Notes under the pieces: model-generated
What the model saw: the letters and a program-made list of their open reading frames with translations, nothing else
Database searches by the model: none
What the model was told of the DNA's origin: nothing
NCBI RefSeq assembly: GCF_014649655.1
Contig: NZ_BMTL01000006.1
Location: 1-64,000 of the forward strand
Reading direction: 5' to 3'
From: Streptomyces humidus
Lineage (GTDB): Bacteria; Actinomycetota; Actinomycetes; Streptomycetales; Streptomycetaceae
DNA length: 64,000 nt
Program-made: the position numbers and the translations under genes
Part shown: piece by piece, positions 36,361 through 46,106 of the stretch
Numbering within the stretch: the first letter of the stretch is position 1
Layout of the letters: each line of letters starts with the position of its first letter

Positions 36361-37845
36361 ATGAACGACCACATCCAGCCCGACGGCTCGGACTCCTTCG
36401 AGCACGACCACGGGGCGCTCGGTGACGCCGAGTACGCGGAGTTCATGGAGCTCGCCGCGGTCGAGGGCTTCGACGTCGAGGACGTCGAGGGCGCCATCGA
36501 GGAGGCCGGCCACGGGCCGCTTCCCGTGCTCGCCGTCGTCGGCCGCCCCAACGTCGGCAAGTCGACTCTGGTGAACCGGATCATCGGCCGCCGCGAGGCC
36601 GTCGTCGAGGACAAGCCGGGCGTGACCCGCGACCGTGTGACCTACGAGGCCGAATGGTCCGGCCGCCGCTTCAAGCTCGTCGACACCGGCGGCTGGGAGC
36701 AGGACGTCCTCGGCATCGACGCCTCCGTGGCCGCGCAGGCCGAGTACGCGATCGAGGCCGCCGACGCCGTCGTCTTCGTCGTCGACGCCAAGGTCGGCGC
36801 GACCGACACCGACGAGGCGGTCGTCCGGCTGCTGCGCAAGGCGGGCAAGCCCGTCGTGCTGGCCGCCAACAAGGTCGACGGCCCGAGCGCGGAGGCCGAC
36901 GCGGCCTACCTGTGGTCCCTCGGCCTCGGCGAGCCGCACCCGATCTCCGCCCTGCACGGCCGGGGGACCGGCGACATGCTGGACGCCGTCCTGGAGGCCC
37001 TGCCGGAGGCGCCCGCGCAGACCTTCGGCGCCGCGGTCGGCGGCCCGCGCCGCATCGCGCTCATCGGCCGCCCGAACGTCGGCAAGTCCTCGCTGCTGAA
37101 CAAGGTGGCGAACGAGGAGCGCGTCGTCGTCAACGAGATCGCGGGCACCACCCGTGACCCGGTCGACGAGCTGATCGAACTCGGCGGCGTCACCTGGAAG
37201 TTCGTCGACACGGCGGGCATCCGCAAGCGCGTCCACCTCCAGCAGGGCGCCGACTACTACGCCTCGCTGCGCACCGCCGCGGCCGTGGAGAAGGCCGAGG
37301 TGGCGGTCATCCTGATCGACGCCTCCGAGTCGATCTCGGTACAGGACCAGCGCATCGTGACGATGGCCGTGGACGCCGGGCGCGCGCTGGTCATCGCCTA
37401 CAACAAGTGGGACACCCTCGACGAGGAGCGCCGCTACTACCTGGAGCGGGAGATCGAGACCGAGTTCGCGCAGGTGGCGTGGGCGCCGCGGGTGAACGTC
37501 TCGGCGCGCACCGGGCGGCACATGGAGAAGCTGGTCCCGGCGATCGAGGCCGCCCTGGCAGGCTGGGAGACCCGCGTTCCGACGGGCCGCCTGAACGCCT
37601 TCCTCGGCGAGCTGGTCGCGGCCCACCCGCACCCCGTCCGGGGCGGCAAGCAGCCGCGCATCCTCTTCGGCACCCAGGCCGGCACCAAGCCCCCGCGGTT
37701 CGTGTTCTTCGCGTCCGGCTTCATCGAGGCGGGTTACCGGCGCTTCATCGAGCGCCGGCTGCGCGAGGAGTTCGGCTTCGAGGGCACGCCGATCCACATC
37801 TCGGTCCGGGTGCGCGAGAAGCGCGGCGGCAACAAGAAGAAGTGA
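36361..37845 (+). CDS. der: GTPase Der (EngA)
   Basis: The 494-aa ribosome-assembly GTPase has two tandem G domains. The first has [18 protein letters not shown] and NKVD; the second has [21 protein letters not shown] and NKWD. A C-terminal KH-like domain follows ([16 protein letters not shown], then [16 protein letters not shown]), ending in a Lys-rich tail. An acidic N-terminal extension of about 55 residues (with His/Asp/Glu-rich sequence) is typical of actinobacterial Der. It is the last gene before a strong hairpin. Confidence 0.95.
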   Translation: MNDHIQPDGSDSFEHDHGALGDAEYAEFMELAAVEGFDVEDVEGAIEEAGHGPLPVLAVVGRPNVGKSTLVNRIIGRREAVVEDKPGVTRDRVTYEAEWSGRRFKLVDTGGWEQDVLGIDASVAAQAEYAIEAADAVVFVVDAKVGATDTDEAVVRLLRKAGKPVVLAANKVDGPSAEADAAYLWSLGLGEPHPISALHGRGTGDMLDAVLEALPEAPAQTFGAAVGGPRRIALIGRPNVGKSSLLNKVANEERVVVNEIAGTTRDPVDELIELGGVTWKFVDTAGIRKRVHLQQGADYYASLRTAAAVEKAEVAVILIDASESISVQDQRIVTMAVDAGRALVIAYNKWDTLDEERRYYLEREIETEFAQVAWAPRVNVSARTGRHMEKLVPAIEAALAGWETRVPTGRLNAFLGELVAAHPHPVRGGKQPRILFGTQAGTKPPRFVFFASGFIEAGYRRFIERRLREEFGFEGTPIHISVRVREKRGGNKKK

Positions 37846-37847
37846 CG

Positions 37848-37896
37848 ACACGGCTGGAGGGCGGCGCCCGGTGCGGGCGCCGCCCTCCAGCCGTGT
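37848..37896. terminator. Perfect 23-bp hairpin, probably bidirectional terminator
   Basis: Arms 37848-37870 and 37874-37896 are fully complementary and closed by a 3-nt loop. It begins right after the der stop and ends 10 bp before the convergent minus-strand gene, so it can terminate both. No T tract follows on the plus strand. Confidence 0.85.
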
Positions 37897-37906
37897 GCGG
37901 AGCCGC

Positions 37907-38317
37907 TCAGCGGGTCCTTCGGGGAGCAGGCGGAAGGGCCGCCGGGACGTGGTGCATCGTGGTGGGCCCGGGCTGCTGCTGACCGATCGGTCCGACCCGC
38001 TGCCACTGGGACTGCTGCCCGGTCCCGTGCCGCGCGCTCTGCGCCCCCGCGCTGTAGGCGCTGTACGAGCTGCTGAACGACCCCGGGCGCGGCACCGTGT
38101 ACGAGCCCGTGCGGTACGGGATGTTCCCGAAGGCGGTGAACCCCAGTTCCTCCTCGCCGCTGCGGTCGCCCGGCAGTGAACGGAACGTCTTGACGTACTC
38201 CGCGTAGAGCGCGTCGTAGATCGGCGTGGCCGAGGGGCCGCTCTGGGAGTCCCGAGCCGGTCGAGCGGACGGGATCGACTGGTAGGGCGGGCGGCGGGGA
38301 ACGTCGTAGGTGTGCAC
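37907..38317 (-). CDS. Hypothetical Ser/Gln/Pro-rich protein
   Basis: The 136-aa protein starts at the GTG at 38317 (VHTYDVPRRPPYQS). It has a short conserved-looking core (IYDALYAEYVKTFRSLPGDR, then EEELGFTAFGNIPYRTGSY) and a C-terminal tail rich in Ser, Gln, Pro and Gly. No signal peptide, membrane segment or domain that I recognise is present. No good ribosome-binding site precedes the start, so the transcript may be leaderless. It converges on der across the 23-bp hairpin. Confidence 0.6.
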   Translation of the reverse strand: MHTYDVPRRPPYQSIPSARPARDSQSGPSATPIYDALYAEYVKTFRSLPGDRSGEEELGFTAFGNIPYRTGSYTVPRPGSFSSSYSAYSAGAQSARHGTGQQSQWQRVGPIGQQQPGPTTMHHVPAALPPAPRRTR

Positions 38318-38520
38318 GTATGTCCAAACGACGCGGCACGGGAAGGGATGCGGCACCACGGGCCTCCGCCGCGGAGGAGGGCGGTGGCGCCGTGGAGCGC
38401 GGCTCCGTGGTGCCGGCCATGGACGACGGCCGCCTGCCCCGCCCCCGGTCGCTGCGCGCACCGGACAACTGCGGCGCCGGGCCATGCCGTGCGGCTCCCG
38501 GCCCCGCCGCCGGGGCGGAC

Positions 38521-39303
38521 TCAGGTCCCCGCGAGGGGGAGGGCCGCACCGACCAGGTGCCCGTTCGCGGCGGCCTTGTCCAGCGCGTCCCGCAGGAGGT
38601 CCTCCCGGGGCTGGCGTCCGATGGAGCCCACCGGGGCCGCGAACATCAGCACCTGCTGGTGCTTGTTGGCCGCGGCCCGCCATCCCTCCGTCACCTGCAG
38701 CGGCTGGTGCGCCTGCCACCAGGCGACGGGCTGACCGCCGTGGGACGACGGCTGCAGCACGGCGTGCAGCTGCCCCATCGCCAGCAGCACGGACCAGCCG
38801 TGCTGTACCGGCGGCACCTCGGTCAGTTCGCTCAGCGGCATGAAGCCCTGCTCGATGAGGAGCGGCAGGAAGTCGTCGCCGGCGCCGGTCGTGCCGGGCC
38901 GCACGATGGGCGCGGTCGGCTCGACGACCAGGGCGGGGTGCAACTCCCCGGCGATCAGGACGAGTCCGCTCGTGACGCCGAGCACCGCCTGCTCGGGCAC
39001 GACCTTGCCGGCGTCCAGGTCTACGGTGTCGCCGCTGATGGAGCGCACCGCGCCCTGCAGTTGCGCCTCGGTCACCTGGACGACCTGGGAGGGCAGGCAG
39101 GTGGCGTGGGCGAAGGCCAGGACGGCGGTCTCGTCCCCGATGAACAGGACGGTGCTGGTGTGCTCGTTCTCGGAGTCGCCCGGGGTGCGGCAGGACGTGC
39201 AGTCGTAACTGCCCGGGGCGTTGTCTCCGGCGAGCAGCCGGTCGGCTTCTTCGTCGCCGATCTCGGCGCGTACCTCGTCGCTGACGTCGAGCATGCGCGG
39301 CAC
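38521..39303 (-). CDS. Conserved-looking hypothetical protein with CxxC-type N-terminal cluster
   Basis: The 260-aa protein has near residue 30-65 a segment YDCTSCRTPGDSENEHTS followed by HATCLPSQ, giving a C-x2-C...H-x2-C spacing that could bind a metal. The remainder is a mixed alpha/beta sequence without a family I can name (GHLVGAALPLAGT at the end). The GTG at 39303 follows GAGGGAGCC; the ATG at 39294 is an alternative. It is divergent from the rpfA-type gene, with a 540-bp gap between. Confidence 0.7.
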   Translation of the reverse strand: MPRMLDVSDEVRAEIGDEEADRLLAGDNAPGSYDCTSCRTPGDSENEHTSTVLFIGDETAVLAFAHATCLPSQVVQVTEAQLQGAVRSISGDTVDLDAGKVVPEQAVLGVTSGLVLIAGELHPALVVEPTAPIVRPGTTGAGDDFLPLLIEQGFMPLSELTEVPPVQHGWSVLLAMGQLHAVLQPSSHGGQPVAWWQAHQPLQVTEGWRAAANKHQQVLMFAAPVGSIGRQPREDLLRDALDKAAANGHLVGAALPLAGT

Positions 39304-39644
39304 GGGTGGCTCCCTCGGATGCGGTGCGTGGGCGAGGCCGGATGCTCCGGCTCGTGGTCCGGGTGGGCCCCGGCTCATGAAGATGACAACGGGCGATCTG
39401 TGGCGGGAGTCACGCTGCAGAGCGAACGGAATCGAACCGCCTCGCACGGAGGGTCACCCTGTGTGCGGAATCGAACACTCCACGTCAAGTAACGGGGAGG
39501 TCACGACAGTTGAGGCGGTGAGCTGACTCACAGGAGGGGCGGTGGCGAGGTCGACACATCACGAAAAGCAGGGACGAAATGGGTGGCTTGAAACAGCCGC
39601 TACCCAAGGTAACTGTTAACTGGCCTGCGTCAATGGCGAGTTGG

Positions 39645-39673
39645 TTGATAACGGGGCGTCAGGTCCATAGATT
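39645..39673 (+). promoter_or_regulatory. Promoter of the rpfA-type gene
   Basis: TTGATA (39645-39650) and TAGATT (39668-39673) are exactly 17 nt apart, a near-consensus vegetative promoter in a locally AT-rich stretch. It predicts a leader of about 160 nt before the ATG at 39841. Confidence 0.7.
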
Positions 39674-40596
<923 letters not shown>

Positions 40597-40611
40597 CCGT
40601 TCCGGCCCGGC

Positions 40612-40659
40612 GACACGGCGGCCCCGCCCGGTGAGACGACCGGCCGGGGCCGCCGTGTC
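40612..40659 (+). terminator. Hairpin terminator after rpfA
   Basis: Fifteen perfect base pairs (40612-40626 with 40645-40659) enclose an inner CCGGT/ACCGG stem. It begins 16 bp after the rpfA stop. No T tract follows. Confidence 0.75.
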
Positions 40660-40988
40660 CGCACGGGGGGCATGTGGAGGAGCCGTGTATTTCCTATGGG
40701 CCGTCAGCTTTCGGCGGTCGGGCGGAAACGAAATCAATCGGTCTCCCGGAACGTGTTCCCGACCTCTTTCCGGCGGTTTATTCGCGGCACTCGGACGGGT
40801 GCCGCGAATTGCGTTCGAACATGTGGATAAGGCCTTCGAAACCGCTCGTACGTGTGACGGTCCGCTGTGCACGGATGGCCGTACGGCGGTTGAAACGCGT
40901 GTCGGGATCCTGTGACAGAAGTGTGACCGGCTGGTTCCGCATCCCCCGTTCGGTGTTCCCCGGGCGCGTCGGGGCCTAGCGTGGGGAC
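40660..40988. other. Low-GC intergenic region with an 11-bp-arm palindrome
   Basis: The stretch is clearly less GC-rich than its neighbours. ATTCGCGGCAC (40780-40790) and GTGCCGCGAAT (40799-40809) form an 11-bp perfect inverted repeat around 8 nt. Short open frames (for example a GTG at 40685 behind GGAGGAG) contain rare TTA and AT-ending codons and no domain, so I do not call a gene. It probably holds regulatory sites for the I78 gene. Confidence 0.45.
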
Positions 40989-41204
40989 ATGGCACCGAAC
41001 ACGACTCCGCCGGCGGAGCCCCAGGACAGTCCGGACGGCTATGTCGGCCTGGAGGCCGGGCAGGCCGAGCGGCTCGCGCGCGAACGGGGGTGGTCGACGG
41101 TGCGGTCGCTGGCCCCCGGGACGATCGTCACCATGGAGTACCGCTTCGGGCGGCTGAACCTCGAGGTGCGGGACGGCCGCGTCGCCCGTGCCTGGAAGGG
41201 CTGA
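40989..41204 (+). CDS. Peptidase inhibitor I78 family protein
   Basis: The 71-aa protein matches the I78 inhibitor pattern: GLEAGQAERLARERGWSTVR, then APGTIVTMEYRFGRLNLEVRD and a final VARAWKG. Family members inhibit serine proteases. No signal peptide is visible, so it may act inside the cell. Its ATG is preceded by GGGGA and a possible -10 (TAGCGT) very close to the start, which suggests a short or absent leader. Confidence 0.8.
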   Translation: MAPNTTPPAEPQDSPDGYVGLEAGQAERLARERGWSTVRSLAPGTIVTMEYRFGRLNLEVRDGRVARAWKG

Positions 41205-41254
41205 GACGGCCGCGACGGCCCGCACGGCGCCGGTACGGACGCGTCCGCGCCACG

Positions 41255-41298
41255 GACGCGACCGGGGCGTGCCGGGGACGCGACCGGGGCGTGCCGGG
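41255..41298 (+). repeat. 22-bp tandem duplication
   Basis: The 22-bp unit at 41255-41276 is repeated exactly at 41277-41298, followed by diverged copies (GACGTGAGCGGGG). It lies in the gap between convergent genes, where nothing else except the terminator at 41391 is seen. Confidence 0.75.
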
Positions 41299-41390
41299 GA
41301 CGTGAGCGGGGCCTGGCGGGCCGTGAGCGGGGACGCGGGCGGGCGCGATACAGCCACGTGAGCGGGGTGCGATACAGGTATGGGCACGGT

Positions 41391-41428
41391 GAAGGCCCCG
41401 GTTCCGGAAGGGGGGAACCGGGGCCTTC
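41391..41428. terminator. Bidirectional hairpin terminator
   Basis: GAAGGCCCCGGTTCC (41391-41405) pairs perfectly with GGAACCGGGGCCTTC (41414-41428). It lies between the convergent I78 and PAP2 genes. Confidence 0.85.
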
Positions 41429-41487
41429 GGGTGCGGGGCCGGGGTGCGTACCGGGGGCCCGCGGTCGTGCGGCGGCGTCCGTCGTGG

Positions 41488-42528
41488 TCAGCCGCCGGCG
41501 AGGGGGCGGGCCGCCGAGGCCGCCGCGCCGCGCGGGAGGCGGTCGGCGTGCGGCGGACGGCGGCTGCCGACCGGGGTGACGGGGGTGCGCTCGGAACGGG
41601 TCGTGTGCGGGCCCGGGGCCAGGTAGGCGGGCGAGCGCGGCACGCGGGCCGGGGAGACCGGTTCGCGCACCGTGGCGGCCTCCTCCTGGGCCGCGGGGAC
41701 CTGTGCGAGCGCCACGTGCGCCGCGACGGGGGTGGAGGGCACCGGGGCCGGAGCGGCGACCGCACGGCTGGGACGCTCGCGCAGACGGTCGCGCAGCGCG
41801 AAGATCGAGACCTCGGCGCGGGCGATCAGCGGCTCGCACCAGGGCAGCGCCAGCAGGATCAGCAGCCCGGCGGCCCAGCCGAGCACCACGTCGCTCAACC
41901 AGTGCGTACCGAGGTAGACGGTGGTCAGGCCGACGCCCAGGGAGACGACCGCGGACACGGCGGACAGCCAGCGCCGGGCCCTCGGCGTGGAGGCCAGATA
42001 CGCCAGGATTCCCCAGGTCACGACCGCGTTGGCGGTGTGGCCGCTGGGGAATATATCGCCGCCCAGGCCCATCTCGTTCGATCCGATGGTGGTCGCGTAG
42101 TGCGGCCCCAGCCGGCCCATGCCGAGCTTCGCCGCGCCGACGGTGATGTTCAGCAGCAGCAGCGAGGCGCCCAGGGTGAGCAGCGGGCGCAGGGTGTGCT
42201 GCCGCCAGGATCTCCAGCCGAGCCAGGCGGCGACCATCACGGCGGTCGGGCCGCGCTGGCCGAGGACCACGTAGTAGTCGAGGAAGGCGTGGATCTCAGG
42301 CCACTGCTGGTAAGGCCGGAAGAACATGACCTGCCAGTCGAGGCGGACCAGCCACGACGTGATCACCACGAGCCATACGATCGCCAGATAGAAGGCCAGG
42401 GTCGCCAGCAACAGGGCGACCCGGTGCCTGCTCATCTTCGGCACATCGATGTGGGCCGGTCGTTCCGGCTCACGGTCGAGCCTGGCGAACACCCGGTCCA
42501 GACGGGTGGGGTTTCGTTCGGTACGCAC
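41488..42528 (-). CDS. PAP2-family membrane phosphatase
   Basis: The 346-aa protein has about five to six membrane helices (LLLATLAFYLAIVWLVVITS first) and the PAP2 motifs AKLGMGRLGP (motif 1), PSGHTANAV (motif 2) and TTVYLGTHWLSDVV (motif 3, keeping His and Asp but with Thr where the usual Arg stands). A Pro/Ala/Arg-rich cytoplasmic tail of about 100 residues ends it. Such enzymes dephosphorylate lipid phosphates. The GTG at 42528 (VRTERNPTRLDRVF) is the chosen start; longer in-frame starts lie in non-coding-like sequence. Confidence 0.85.
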   Translation of the reverse strand: MRTERNPTRLDRVFARLDREPERPAHIDVPKMSRHRVALLLATLAFYLAIVWLVVITSWLVRLDWQVMFFRPYQQWPEIHAFLDYYVVLGQRGPTAVMVAAWLGWRSWRQHTLRPLLTLGASLLLLNITVGAAKLGMGRLGPHYATTIGSNEMGLGGDIFPSGHTANAVVTWGILAYLASTPRARRWLSAVSAVVSLGVGLTTVYLGTHWLSDVVLGWAAGLLILLALPWCEPLIARAEVSIFALRDRLRERPSRAVAAPAPVPSTPVAAHVALAQVPAAQEEAATVREPVSPARVPRSPAYLAPGPHTTRSERTPVTPVGSRRPPHADRLPRGAAASAARPLAGG

Positions 42529-42734
42529 CCAAACGACGTTACAGCGAGTGAGCTCGAAACCCTGCCGAATCCGCTGGTTTGTGATGACGATGTGATGTGG
42601 GATTGCTCTCAGAACGCAGTTTATCCCCATGGAATCACTAATCGTCGAACGCTGTTCCCTTCAATTCTTTTGATCATTCCTGGGGATAGTTTTAGGGAAC
42701 CGATGAAATGTTTCACTGAAAAGCCGGACATCAC

Positions 42735-44066
42735 TCACGGGGGGCCGGAGCCGTTCAGCCACCACGCCCCGTACACGGCCGAGGCCGTCGCCGCGCACCC
42801 CACGACCAGCGCCGCCCTGCTCGTGCGCAGCCGGGACAGGGCCAGGGCGGGCGGCAGCAGCAGTGGGAAGGCCGGCAGGAGCAGCCGCGGCTTCGAGCCG
42901 AAGTAGCTGGACGCGCACAGGGCGAGCGCGAGGACCGCGCCGCCGTACACCAGCAGCGGCAGCGGCTGGCCCTGCCGTACGCAGACGGCGTACAGCCACA
43001 GCAGCAGGACGACGCCGACGATCAGTCCGAGGCCGGCGAGGGCGGAGGGGAGCGACGTGAACTTGCCGGCGACGAACCGGGCGAAGGCGTAACCGCCGTC
43101 GAAGCCGTTGCGCCAGCCCGCCTGCACGTCGAGATAGCCGAGGGGGCCGCGGCCCGTGCGGTGCCCGACCCACAGGACGTACCCGGCGGCACCGAGGGGT
43201 GCGAGGAGTATGGCGAGGGCGTGCGGAGTGAAGCGGGGGTGCACGGCATTCCGTTCGCGCCCCGCGAGGGCTTCGCTGGAAGGACCGGGGGCGCGTTTGC
43301 GGGTGTGCGCGCCGGACGCGGGCGCTGTGCTGCGGGTTCCCGCGATCGAGACCTCGGAGGCCGCCGCACGGTCAGCGAGAAGCGACTCCGCGCCGGTCGC
43401 CGTCGAGCCCTCCGGGACCGCCGCACGGTCACGGAGGAGCGACGCCGCGCCGGCCGCCCACACCGCCGCGACCACCGCGAGCCCCACCGGGCGGGTCAGG
43501 CCGGACAGTGACGCCAGGGCTCCCGCGGTCAGCCACCGGCCGGTGAGCACCGAGTACAGCGACCAGGCGGCCAGCGCGGTGAACAGCGACTCGCTGTACG
43601 CCATCGACTGCACGATCCCGACCGGCAGGACGGCCCACACCAGCACCGCGCACACGCCGGCCCGCCGTCCGTGGACGTGGTCGGCGACCGCGAAGATCCC
43701 CCAGGCCGCCGCGAGCGAGGCGAGCAGGGACACGACGAAACCGGCGTCCGCGTACGACAGCGGGGTGGCCGCGTGCAGCAGCTTCTCCAGCCAGGGCAGC
43801 AGCGGGAAGAAGGCCAGGTCGGAGTGCACGTCCCCGTTCGGCAGACGGACCTCGTAGCCGTATCCCAGCTCGGCGACCCTGGCGTACCAGAGGGCGTCCC
43901 AGCGGGCGGTGAGCAGCGTGTACGCGCTCTTGTCGCGCGCGGCGCTCCACAGGACGAGGCCGAGCAGGCCCAGGGCGCGCACGGCCGCGTACCCCAGCAG
44001 GGCGGGCGCCGCCCGGCGCGGGGACGCGGAGCCGGGGGGCCTCACGCGGGTCTGGAGATCGGTCAC
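42735..44066 (-). CDS. PIG-V-like membrane mannosyl/glycosyltransferase
   Basis: The 443-aa membrane protein has a luminal-loop motif ARWDALWYARVAELGY near residue 60 and SDLAFFPLLPWLEKLL, followed by many hydrophobic segments, as in PIG-V/GT-C polyprenol-dependent mannosyltransferases. Between about residues 215 and 280 a hydrophilic insert repeats a motif (LLRDRAAVPEGS, LLADRAAASEVS). The GTG at 44066 is chosen, as sequence upstream loses coding character. It is divergent from the exporter gene. The sugar donor and acceptor are unknown. Confidence 0.8.
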   Translation of the reverse strand: MTDLQTRVRPPGSASPRRAAPALLGYAAVRALGLLGLVLWSAARDKSAYTLLTARWDALWYARVAELGYGYEVRLPNGDVHSDLAFFPLLPWLEKLLHAATPLSYADAGFVVSLLASLAAAWGIFAVADHVHGRRAGVCAVLVWAVLPVGIVQSMAYSESLFTALAAWSLYSVLTGRWLTAGALASLSGLTRPVGLAVVAAVWAAGAASLLRDRAAVPEGSTATGAESLLADRAAASEVSIAGTRSTAPASGAHTRKRAPGPSSEALAGRERNAVHPRFTPHALAILLAPLGAAGYVLWVGHRTGRGPLGYLDVQAGWRNGFDGGYAFARFVAGKFTSLPSALAGLGLIVGVVLLLWLYAVCVRQGQPLPLLVYGGAVLALALCASSYFGSKPRLLLPAFPLLLPPALALSRLRTSRAALVVGCAATASAVYGAWWLNGSGPP

Positions 44067-44504
44067 GGGCTCGATTATCGACGGGCGCCCGGAGCCCGGG
44101 ACCGCCGAGTGCGACGGGGGGCGTGCCGGAGGGGATGCGGAGTGTGACCGGGGGCGGGGTGCGGCATGGGAGTGCGGGGTGGGTGCGGGACGGAGGACGG
44201 GCAGGGGCTGTGGGGGCGGCAGGGGTACGGGCGGGCGTGCGGTGGGGTGGGGAGCGGGGGCGTGGGGCGGAGGCGGGAGAGGGCGGGCGGGGTGGGAAGC
44301 CGGGGGCGGAGTGGCGTACGCCACAGGGGCCGCTCGTGAACGGTGAGATGTCCGCCACGTGGCCCCCGCGCGAACTCGCGTACGCTGCGTGTCACTCGTG
44401 TTCGTTTGCGCGGGCCGGAGATCACCGCTCCTCTCCGGCCGAGTCGCGGGGAGCCCCCACCCCGCGAACCCGCCGGACCGAGGGATCACCTGGGAGGTAC
44501 GTAC
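44067..44504. other. Divergent intergenic region with a strongly G-skewed tract
   Basis: From about 44110 to 44320 the plus strand is dominated by G runs (GGGGTGCGG, GGGGTGGGGAGCGGGGG and similar) with few C, giving many potential G-quadruplexes. No open frame here has normal codon use. The part nearest the exporter start is ordinary sequence and should hold its promoter. Confidence 0.6.
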
Positions 44505-46106
44505 ATGTCCGGGACGACCACGGCCGCCGCTGGGCTGCGCCGGAGGACGGCCCAGGCCGGTGCCAACCGCTGGGTCGTCCTGGTGGTGCTGTGCGTCAGC
44601 CTGCTCCTGGTCGCCGTCGACGCGACCGTGCTGCACGTGGCGGTGCCCGCCGTCACCGAGGACCTGCGGCCCGGCGCGATCGAGCTGCTCTGGATCGTCG
44701 ACACCTATCCGCTGGTCTGCGCCTCGTTGCTGATCCTGTTCGGCACGCTCGGCGACAGGGTCGGCCGCAGACGGATCCTGCTCCTCGGATACGCCCTGTT
44801 CGGCGTCGCCTCCGCGCTGGCGGCGTTCGCCGGAAGCGCGCAGACGCTGATCATGGCGCGGGCGCTGCTGGGGGTGGGCGGTGCGATGATCATGCCCGCG
44901 ACGCTGTCGATCCTGCGGCAGGTGTTCCCGGACCGGCGTGAGCGCGCGCTGGCGGTAGGCATCTGGAGCGCGGTGGCAGCGGTCGGCGCGGCGATCGGCC
45001 CGCTGCTCGGCGGCTTCCTCCTCGAACACTTCTGGTGGGGCTCGGTCTTCCTCGTCAACATCCCGCTGATGCTGGTCAGCCTGCCGGTGGGCCGGCTGCT
45101 GCTGCCCGAGTCGCGCGGGGCGGGGGACGGTCCCTGGGACGTGGTCGGCGCGCTGATGGCCGCGGCGGGACTCTTCGGCGTCGTGCTCGGCGTGAAGCAG
45201 CTGGGCGGCGGGGAGCCGGGGCCGTTCACCGTGGTGCCGCTGGTAGTGGGCGCGGTGCTGATCGTCCTCTTCGTACGACGTCAGCGGCGCCGCACGCACC
45301 CCCTGGTGGACCTGGGGATGTTCGCGCGGCCGGCGTTCAGCACGTCGGTGGGATGCATCGTGCTGGCCATGCTGGCGCTGGTCGGTCTCGAGCTGATCGC
45401 GGCTCAGTACCTGCAGCTCGTGCTCGGGCTGTCTCCCCTGGAGACGGGGCTGCGGCTCCTGCCGCTGACCTTCTCCGCGATGGCGGCGGGGCTGGCGGGG
45501 GCGCGGCTGCTGCGGGGGTTCGGGCCGCGGCGGATGGTGTGCGGGGGGTTCGGGCTCACGGCGGTGGCCGTGCTGGTGCTGACCGCGATGGGCGGGTCGG
45601 ACAACGCGGGGCTGCTGCTGATCGGGTTCCTGCTGCTCGGGTTCGGTCTGGAGACGACGTTGTTCGCGGCGTACGAGTCGATGCTGAGCGAGGCTCCGCA
45701 GGAGCAGGCGGGCGGGGCGGCGGCGATCGGCGAGACGTCGTACCAGCTGGGGGCGGGGATCGGGATCGCGCTCCTGGGGAGTGTGATGAACGCGGCGTAC
45801 GCTCCCGGACTGTCCTCCGTGCCCGGTGTGCCGGCGTCGGCGTCGGCGGCCGCGGGGCATTCGCTGGGCGAGGCCTACGGCGTGGCCGGCCGACTGGGCG
45901 GGCCGGCCGGGGCGGCACTGCGGCGGGCCGCGAAGGACAGTTTCGTGCACGGGCTGCATGTCACGTTGCTGGTGAGCGCGGGGTTGCTGCTGCTGGGAGC
46001 GGTGATGGCGTTGCGGTTGCCGCGGGTCATGCAGTGCGAGGCGCCTCCGGCGGGGGTGGGGGTTCCGGCGCCTCGGGAAGTCGTGGAGTCCCGCGTCTCC
46101 GCCTGA
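44505..46106 (+). CDS. MFS drug exporter, DHA2 (14-TM) family
   Basis: The 533-aa protein has about 14 hydrophobic segments. It shows the DHA2 start SLLLVAVDATVLHVAVPAV (motif D1), GDRVGRRRILLLG (motif A), ARALLGVGGAMIMPATLS (motif B) and the motif C-like AVGAAIGPLLGGFLLEHFWW. Relatives (QacA/EmrB type) are proton-driven multidrug or metabolite exporters. The ATG at 44505 has GGGAGG upstream. No regulator gene is adjacent; substrate unknown. Confidence 0.9.
   Translation: MSGTTTAAAGLRRRTAQAGANRWVVLVVLCVSLLLVAVDATVLHVAVPAVTEDLRPGAIELLWIVDTYPLVCASLLILFGTLGDRVGRRRILLLGYALFGVASALAAFAGSAQTLIMARALLGVGGAMIMPATLSILRQVFPDRRERALAVGIWSAVAAVGAAIGPLLGGFLLEHFWWGSVFLVNIPLMLVSLPVGRLLLPESRGAGDGPWDVVGALMAAAGLFGVVLGVKQLGGGEPGPFTVVPLVVGAVLIVLFVRRQRRRTHPLVDLGMFARPAFSTSVGCIVLAMLALVGLELIAAQYLQLVLGLSPLETGLRLLPLTFSAMAAGLAGARLLRGFGPRRMVCGGFGLTAVAVLVLTAMGGSDNAGLLLIGFLLLGFGLETTLFAAYESMLSEAPQEQAGGAAAIGETSYQLGAGIGIALLGSVMNAAYAPGLSSVPGVPASASAAAGHSLGEAYGVAGRLGGPAGAALRRAAKDSFVHGLHVTLLVSAGLLLLGAVMALRLPRVMQCEAPPAGVGVPAPREVVESRVSA

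Noticed and set aside
38320..39492. 390-codon plus-strand frame beginning MSKRRGTGRD
   Set aside because: It runs antisense through the gene at 38521-39303, has no ribosome-binding site and shows composition typical of a shadow frame.
39421..39500. Candidate minus-strand tRNA
   Set aside because: A six-pair acceptor and a T-arm can be drawn, but the D and anticodon arms do not fold and the spacing is too short.
40685..40915. 76-codon frame starting at a GTG behind GGAGGAG
   Set aside because: The ribosome-binding site is only 2 nt from the GTG, codon use includes TTA and many AT-ending codons unlike the genome, and no domain is seen.
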